A stretch of 64,000 nucleotides of DNA from Annona cherimola. Its lineage: Eukaryota > Streptophyta > Magnoliopsida > Magnoliales > Annonaceae. Below, one piece after another: positions 57,003 to 64,000 of this stretch. Location of the stretch: contig CM059971.1 in assembly GCA_030490835.1 (NCBI GenBank), positions 127,008,564 to 127,072,563 of the forward strand. The letters are read 5' to 3'. Both the position numbers and the translations under genes were made by a program. Numbering within the stretch: the first letter of the stretch is position 1; every line of letters starts with the position of its first letter. Under the pieces are notes generated by a model. It was not told the origin of the DNA. It did no database searches and saw nothing but the letters and a program-made list of their open reading frames with translations.

Positions 57003-57594
57003 GTATTAGTTTCATAGCCCAACAAATAACATTATATATAATAAATTAATTGAATTTTACATCAGCAGTCAAAATTTTAAAATTTTGAGAGATTATACAG
57101 GACTGCTTCTGAGTAATGGAGCCCTGTCAGTATAAACATTCCCAAACAATACGAGCATCAATAGCTTGAATTGCGCGCCGTGTTCGTGGTTAGTTTCATC
57201 GTGACTGTAAAATGCTACCACGTGCATGGTCAGAGTGTCCATATAGCTGGGCTCGTACACCTTTTTATTTTCCCTTTTCGCTTTTTCTATGTTTACATGT
57301 TAGTATTATTTAGATTTTTCCCATGTTTTAAATGCAGGTTTCAGCCAAAACCACACTCGTAGCTGTGTAAAATATATATTTGAGTTACAAGTTTTAGTTA
57401 ATTTAGATTATTTAAAATGACTAAAATATTCATGTGTTTAAAAATACAAAATAAATAAAATATATACACATTTCATGATAAACTTGATTTATAAATTAAA
57501 TATACCTGTATTAATGATTGCACAATTTTTTTTTTAAATCAAAAAATATATTTTTTGCTTGGTCACAAATGAGAATGTGTTTAATATAATGGTT

Positions 57595-57885
57595 TTGGAT
57601 CCTATGCACTAGGGTTCATGAAACTTCAGTTCATACTTGTACAAAAAATATATTTTTTATTTTTTAAAATTGTTATAACACTGTTAATCTAAGTATATTT
57701 AATATATTAGCCACTTTTTATAATTTTGTAGATTTGTACATATTTTTATTTTTTAATATATGTTAAATAAGTTTAGATTAATAATTTTATGAAAACTTTT
57801 GAAAAATAAAAATAAATTTTTGCTATCCAGGTGCACCGAAGCCCTATGAACCCAGATGCATAGGAGATCTGAGTCCTGATATGAT
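57595..57885. mobile_element. Foldback element with the shared core
   Basis: Left GGATCCTATGCACTAGGGTT; complement of right AGATCTCCTATGCATCTGGG. Core CTAAGTATATTTAATATATT against TATGTTAAATAAGTTTAGAT. No clear target duplication. A partial core without ends precedes it at 57370-57540. Confidence 0.65.
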
Positions 57886-57910
57886 AAGGTAATAATTACG
57901 AATGAAGAAC

Positions 57911-58277
57911 AAGTAATATTTCAATGCATCAAGGTGCAAAACTCTATTTTTTAATATAATTTTTGAATTTTTTTTTAAATTATTAACATAGGTGTACTTA
58001 ACTTATTAATAAATTTTAGTATTTTCGGAGGTATATAAATGTATTTTTTAATTTTTTAAAAATAAAAGTATTTTAATTATTTAAAAATGACTAAAACCTC
58101 TCTTATTTTTAAAAATAAGAAATTTATACATATATTCAAAAATAATAAAATTTGGTTTATAAATTAAATACACATTTATTAATAATTTTATAAAATTTTT
58201 TAAAAATATTCGAAACAAGATTTTACACCCTGGAGTATTAAAATTTCAATGCGACAATATACATTGAAACATTACTC
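57911..58277. mobile_element. Foldback Mutator-like MITE, perfect 9-bp target duplication
   Basis: Left AAGTAATATTTCAATGCATC; complement of right GAGTAATGTTTCAATGTATA. ATGAAGAAC lies directly outside both ends (57902-57910 and 58278-58286). The centre is a palindrome around TATTTTTAAAAATAAG with the shared core. Confidence 0.85.
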
Positions 58278-58286
58278 ATGAAGAAC

Positions 58287-60271
58287 TATAAGAAATTAAG
58301 AATAAAGAAAATAAAATTAAATAAATAAGATATTTATATAAAAAGAATTAAAATATATAGATAATAATAAAAAGATATGATAGCTATGCAGTTAATATGT
58401 CAAATCACATATAAAGGATTGAATAAAGAAATCAAGAATTTTATGTTTCAATGATTTTTTAGTATCTTTCTTTATAACTACACTATTTATTCTTATTTTC
58501 CTTTTATTTTAACAAACATTCTTTTAAGTATTTAAGAGTCTAGTTAAAAGAAAGAAATTTCTACCACTTTCTTTATCTTTTTTACGATATTTCGCATTTT
58601 ATCTATTTGACCTCCCTATTTTTAATTGATTATTTCATTTTTTATACAATTCTCTAGCTATTTTTATCTTTTAATTATTCTCTTTACTTCTAATGATTAC
58701 TGCTTAACATCACATCACTTTGCAATGTTACAAATTTCACCCTTCAAAAAATTTTTCCACGGTTTTATTTCGTCGTTACCAAAAAGGACGCTTATTTTTG
58801 GTTTGTTGGAATTATTTATTGCCCTATCGCCGTCATTTTCCGGTCACTCAGAAAATAAAAATCGACAAAAGTGCGTGAGCACCGTATCGTGGGACCCATT
58901 GAGAGCGATAGGGAGAGAGTGGAAAGCATTATTCCCCTTTCCGTTTCAGCTTTTCAGCGCCCGCGAATTAAGAAATGAAGAAATCTGGACCGTTGATTTT
59001 GAACGCCACCCAGCTCAACACAAGGACGGCTAACGGCTTGGATGCAATTAGAGGGGGCGGTGGGCCCCACAGAATGGTGACGCCGGCAGCAGACGAATGC
59101 GGCTGGGGCGGCTGGCATGTATGAACTGTGAAATGAATGTGCTGACTGACAGCCAACACGCTCCGGAATTTCGGTCAGGTCGCTTAGCTTCCGGTTGTGT
59201 TCTTCGCTGCGAGGGTCTGTCAACGCCTAAAATTTTTCAATTTTAAATTTTTTATTCTTTATAATTACCTATTTTTAATTATTTTTAATATATTAATATA
59301 TTTAATAGGGATTTTATAAAATAATATTTTTACACTGAAAGACAAATATATTCTTTAAATATATAGAAACTAGTATAATTTATTAATTATTTAGTAAATT
59401 TAATGAATGTATTTTTAAAAATTATATTACTATCATCTTGATTATAGGTTTTAAAGTAGGACTTATAACAAAATTATATTTTTTCAAATATAATACATAC
59501 AGGACTTTAAATAAGCAATTTGGAACTCCAACTAGAATTGACTTGACTTTAAAAAATAAGACCAGGCATGTTTAGAATTGACCAAATATAAAATAGGGTA
59601 GGATAAAAAATTTTACAAATAGAGTGGGGGAAAAGTTATCTCTAAACAGGACCTACCTAGCTCAAGTTATATGATTAGTTAAATACAATGAATGGATTGA
59701 ATTTAATATTAATAATTAATATATCAAAAATAGAAGGAACTACTTAAAACTACTTTTATATAACTCGGTTTTATAATAGCGAACCTTAACTTAATTGATA
59801 ATTAAATACACAAAAATGAACAAATTTATAAATAAAGCAAAAAAAAAGAGGAGATAAGTAGCACAATCCCTAGTTTGGATAAAAAAGGATCAGCACTCTA
59901 AAAGAGAACTCCTTAAGGGAGAAAATTAAAAGTAATTTAACTGCACAGAAAAAAACGCATTCTACATGAATAATAGTGCACATGAAAATCAATACTTAGT
60001 ATCTACCAAGTAAGTTCTGAATTTCCATTGTGTGGAATTTACTCAACTTTAATTGAATATATGGATCTTTTATTCCGATGCATAATTTTTAAAATCCTTC
60101 TTACTTGAAAGTAGTTCAGACTTCAGATTGGCTGGTATCGATGCTTAACCAGCGCAAGTTGCACCCCGCGAGCACTGTTGGGGCCGTGTATTGTCGTCAT
60201 TGGACGCGCAACCAAACATGTATATATCTCCGAAAACTCGATAGCTCTTTTCACGAGTCTCCTCGGCTACA
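58287..60271. other. Intergenic; upstream flank of the CCT gene
   Basis: 58590-58770 holds pyrimidine blocks like a decayed Tourist MITE (ACATCACATCACTTTGC). 58830-59225 is a higher-GC, apparently single-copy island with overlapping frames of 135 (plus) and 89 (minus) residues and no motif. 59225-60100 is AT-rich with nothing recognised. Confidence 0.4.
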
Positions 60272-60279
60272 TATAAATA
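60272..60279 (+). promoter_or_regulatory. TATA box of the CCT gene
   Basis: TATAAATA at 60272-60279 lies about 140 bases before the start codon. A start of transcription about 30 bases downstream would give a leader of roughly 110 bases (about 60305-60417) that is purine/pyrimidine-rich and contains no upstream ATG. Confidence 0.7.
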
Positions 60280-60417
60280 CCAAAAGCCCGAGGGACATAA
60301 AAGAAAGGGGAAAAAAGAGCGCATTGATTCTTTCGGTTTTCTCCTCTGCTGTTACTGCTGCTACGCTTGGAGGGAAGGAAAGGAGAGGAAGAGGACTAGA
60401 GGAAGGAAAGTAAGAGA

Positions 60418-63400
60418 ATGTATGCAGACACAGGGCTTCTGTTTCCCTACTTCCAGAGCTTCTCTCAGGAATTCCAACACCTTGAGGAGTTCTGCTGCGT
60501 ACAGAAATCCAATGCAAGGGTATATCTCCCTCCGTCTCTTCTTCACCCTTCCCCGCTGCTTCTCTTCCGTTACTGTTTTTGGACATCTGCTCTTGATTGA
60601 CTAACGTCTGTTTGTTTTCATCTCCGGCGAGTGAGATGAGGAATTTTGCCGGCTCTTCCGTGTTTGGGAGGAGTTGAAAAGGCAAAAAAGCGGACTCTCT
60701 TTTCTTTTCATTTATTATTATTATTTTTGCTCGTTTTGCCTTTTGAGTGATGATTCTTGGTTTCAAGTTTGCTGTTTTGTGGGTGTTGGTTGTCTTTTTA
60801 TTTCTATTTTTGAGCCAAGGACAAGGAGAACGGGAAGAGTCTCAAAAGGAGATGCTGTGGAGAATCTGTCCTTCTTGCCACACAAAGCAGGGGAAAGGTG
60901 AACCTACCCACCCACTTGCTTGGGAGTCGGGGGTAACTCTGGCCATTTTCCGGAAATATCAGCGGCGGTGTCTGTGAAAACTAAAAGCAGGATTCCCTTG
61001 CACATTGACGATTCAGGACCAAGTCTCCGTGGGCTTTAGCTGCTGTTAAAGTGTCACCCAATGGCACAGTTGCCCCTGAACATCATCGATAACCCGAATA
61101 GACTTTTTATTGGCAAATTTCTTGTGGGCAGTCATTCCGTAGTAGGCTCAATTTGCTGCTGAGAATTCAAGTGAGCATAACAAATGGAAAGAACATTACA
61201 ATACGTGTAAAAGCTGGCAATAGACATTTACTGACTTCATAATCATTGAATGATCGAAGCGACTGATCGATGAAATTCTTTCTTAATAATCGGTTTGATC
61301 CATCTCATGCATTTTCCCCCTCAGTCAGTACGTATTCGTGAAAAATAAAGTTTATCGTTGTTTCTTTTCCCCCATTTTTGGGGTACAGGGTTTTCTCCTG
61401 GTTGTTTTTTCCCTTGATTTTTTTGGGGTGTCTATATTCAATTTTTTGAACTTTATTTTAATGAACTTTAGTGATTTTGCATGGGTTTTGTTTATTCGTC
61501 TTTTCTCTGTCATATGCAAATGATGCAGCCCTTTCAGATGTAGTCACTAAGAGTAAGGTATTATAATTTCGAAGTAGTCAATTTATTGGCATTCATTTCA
61601 TTTTGCATAGCTCATTCTCATATAAATTTGTTCTTTTATAGGGTAACATAGCTCAGTCTTCCATGTTTTCGGAGTATGACCTGGGAGGAGAAGGGGATCT
61701 GTTCAAAGCCCCAGAGCCAATCATAGAAGAACCCACACTGGGGCTTGAGCCCCTTGATCCAATGACGGCCGCCATGTCCATGATTTCAGCTGGCGACAGC
61801 GTCATCTCCTCAGAGTCAATTAAAGTGGCTGACATTGAATCAATTCAAAGCAACCAGCTGCTGAGTGATGTTTTCTATGAGTGCAAGAAGGACCTTCTTG
61901 AGAAATCAGCCATAAAGGAATCCTTTCCTGAGATTTCAGACATTAACATCTCTTGCATGCAGAACAGAGAGAAGTTAGCCTCCGATAAAGATCAGTCAAT
62001 GGTAAGCTCCTTGGGGCCAATGCAGAAAAGCGTTAGCTCGGGGTCTTTGAACTCAATGGAGAGGACCCGCGGGGGGTCAGTGAAACCAAATTTTCTAGAT
62101 TTTGAGACATTGGATTTGGAAGCTGCTTTTGGGATGAGGAGGGCATTCAGTGATGGTGATATTCGGGTAAGTTTTCGACCCTTTGCGCTTTTTTCTTTTC
62201 TTTTCTTTCTTTGTTTTCCTTTTCCTTTTTTGTTTTCCAGATCATCCGATCCCTTTTAAGTTGTTCCCAAGGTTGGTGTTGCAGATGGGTATAACTCTGT
62301 GGAGTCCCATTTCAGGCGCAGTTTATCGAAGACCTGATTGGGTTGGCAATAATCCCTGGTTTTGTCCATCCATGGGGGCAACATTTAAAATAATAATAAT
62401 AATAATATAATAAAGTAAAAATACAATATGTACTGATTTTTTTTTTTCTGCTATAATTATTGGTTGTTTTAAATTGAATAAAAATGTAACCTGATGCACA
62501 TGGACTTGCCCTTGGCTGGAAGATACTACCTACCAAGTCTTGCATGAGCAAAAGGTAACTGGCGACTACAATAGATTAATTCTATGAACTGAGAAATATC
62601 TGATCATCAAGTAGTCGTGGTCTTCATAGAGACTATGCATGGTACGCTATATTTAGACATGTCTGGGCATTCCCACTAGATGGTGGGGATCATTGATTTT
62701 TAGTTTTTCTGACAGACCCTTGGTAACTGTAATACAAACCTCATCCATTCTCCCTTTGGGCTGGCCATCAGCAACTTCACAATTGAAGAGCGCAAGGAGA
62801 AGCTTTCGAGATACAGAAAGAAGAAGAGTAGAAGGAATTTTGGCAGGAAAATCAAGGTAAATATAATTTCTTTAACACTACGTTTGTTGCATGAGCCTTT
62901 AGTGGGAACAATCGTCTGAGTTGGGGATGCTATGATTTGTACTTGCTTTTAGAAACTGTTTTTCTTTTTCCTTTTTACCTTAAGATATTCTTCTTGCACA
63001 GTATCAGTAATTCGTGACTCGTACATGAAGATCCTTGAAATAAATAAACAAATGAAACTACCTTGAAAAAAAAGAAAAGAAAAAAAAAGAAAAGAAAGGA
63101 TCAAATAAAAATGTTTACTTTCAGCACTGAAAATAATTTTTTCTGAGGGTACCCGCTTTTGTTATTCAACATCAGCTTTCTTTTGTTGATTGTTTCGCAT
63201 TTTATCATGCAGAAGAAATCTATTCCAACCTCTTTTGCGGAAGGAAACATTTTTGCATGCTTTCTCACATCCTAGTTCCAAAACTTGTACTTAAACCCAT
63301 CAAGGCTGATATTGACTAATGTCTTTAAAAAGATGAATGCTGTTAAGGACATCAGAGAAGAAACTCGGGAACCACCCTCCATAGTTGACAGACAGCCTGA

Positions 63401-63753
63401 TGAAGGTTTTCATGCTTTCAGATCTTGGCATCTCTGGTTTTTTGAAATAACGAGTCATTGTGTTTCTGTTGATGGGTTTGTTATGGAAAAACAACACGGG
63501 AGCTATAAAACAGTATCCTTAGATCTGGTTACTCTCGGTGTTGTTGTTATTGTTATTGCTGCTGCTGCTTCTGGCACTTGCTCTGCATTAGCGCCCCATC
63601 CTTCATTTGCTTGCTGACAACTTCTAGTTAAAATTGCTATTGGTTTCCCAGTATGCTTGCAGGAAAGCATTAGCGGACAATCAACCGAGGGTTCGTGGGA
63701 GGTTTGCTAGAACTGAAGATGCGGACGTTTCGAGCTGCACATCCACCAAGTAG
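60418..63753 (+). CDS. CCT-motif transcription factor (CMF family, ASML2-like), 4 exons, 289 aa
   Basis: Probable nuclear regulator. CMF proteins carry a C-terminal CCT domain but no B-box. Exons: 60418-60519, 61642-62166, 62716-62856, 63652-63753 (stop TAG); all GT..AG and all in phase 0. The N-terminus MYADTGLLFPYFQSFSQEFQ and the acidic block SEYDLGGEGDLFKAPEPIIE (residues 45-64) are typical of the ASML2-like branch. So is the TLGN start of exon 3. The CCT domain spans about 233-275: ERKEKLSRYRKKKSRRNFGR, then KIKYACRKALADNQPRVRGR, then FA. It is split by the last intron after RKIK, a common position in CCT genes. Basic residues in it give nuclear localisation and DNA or NF-Y contact in relatives. 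Exons 3 and 4 are short and recognisable only by homology. ASML2 of Arabidopsis activates sugar-inducible genes; whether this protein does so is unknown. Confidence 0.93.
62390..62412. repeat. (AAT)n microsatellite in CCT gene intron 2
   Basis: About six AAT units in the second intron. Confidence 0.85.
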
Positions 63754-63953
63754 GACAAGTGTAAATATTTTGACTAAGAGAGGTTGGTTAGAAGGTCTTA
63801 GCTCAGGCTTTGGCATTCCTATATATACGTAGAGAGATATATAGGGTGTAGGTATGTTTGTGGGAGAAACCTCCATTGTACAACTACTAGGTCTTAATCT
63901 AGGTCTAAGCCGAAGGAAATGAGGTGTTTGCTGAGGCCGAGAATCCCTTTTGT

Positions 63954-63959
63954 AATAAA
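63954..63959 (+). terminator. Poly(A) signal of the CCT gene
   Basis: AATAAA about 200 bases after the stop codon, preceded by a TTTTGT stretch. Position and context fit a plant polyadenylation signal. Confidence 0.65.
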
Positions 63960-64000
63960 TGATATTTTCCTCGTATCTGGATAAAAGTTGGAGTGCAACT

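Noticed and set aside
60251..60766. 171-residue minus-strand frame opposite the CCT gene leader and exon 1
   Set aside because: Mirror of a purine/pyrimidine-rich leader; low complexity and no motif. The plus-strand gene explains the region.

Overview
This is nuclear DNA of a flowering plant. It is AT-rich, has spliced genes with GT..AG introns, is packed with short non-autonomous DNA transposons, and contains a tRNA-type SINE. Nothing in it is prokaryotic, organellar or viral. The gene families place it in the angiosperms; I cannot name a genus.

I can support three intact protein-coding genes, all on the + strand, and reconstructed each exon by exon. (1) 14337-21024: a seven-exon wax ester synthase/diacylglycerol acyltransferase (WSD1 family, 500 aa) with the catalytic motif HHSLGDG. 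(2) 26626-32691: a four-exon cytochrome b561 plus DOMON domain protein (386 aa) with a signal peptide and all four haem-ligand histidines. (3) 60418-63753: a four-exon CCT-motif transcription factor of the CMF type (289 aa, ASML2-like), with a TATA box and a poly(A) signal. In all three every exon junction keeps the reading frame. They are separate plant genes and do not form a pathway. One degenerate RNase H-like fragment lies at about 42716-43175.

Most of the rest is transposon debris in recognisable classes. (a) A Tourist-like MITE of about 270 bp (ends GGGTGTGTTTG / CAAACACACCC, 3-bp target duplication such as TAA), with about 17 copies. (b) Foldback elements of 300-400 bp with 9-bp target duplications (Mutator-like), which share one palindromic core but carry different ends. 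(c) hAT-type elements with TAGGGGTG-like ends and 8-bp target duplications at 12658-14147, 34241-34372, 35579-36137 and 55602-56159. (d) A family of about 345 bp flanked by TA repeats. (e) A 1.33-kb near-complete foldback at 49965-51290 with internal 64-bp repeats. (f) A SINE at 6439-6720 with a 14-bp target duplication.

Layout: 1-12.6 kb is repeat-rich with no gene. 12.7-21 kb is an hAT element followed directly by the WSD gene. 21-26.6 kb is intergenic. 26.6-32.7 kb is the cytochrome b561/DOMON gene. 33-60 kb is a repeat-rich desert holding the nested elements and the RNase H relic. 60.3-64 kb is the CCT gene. I found no intact autonomous transposase, but the insertions can be ordered in time by nesting, most clearly at 54.5-56.2 kb.
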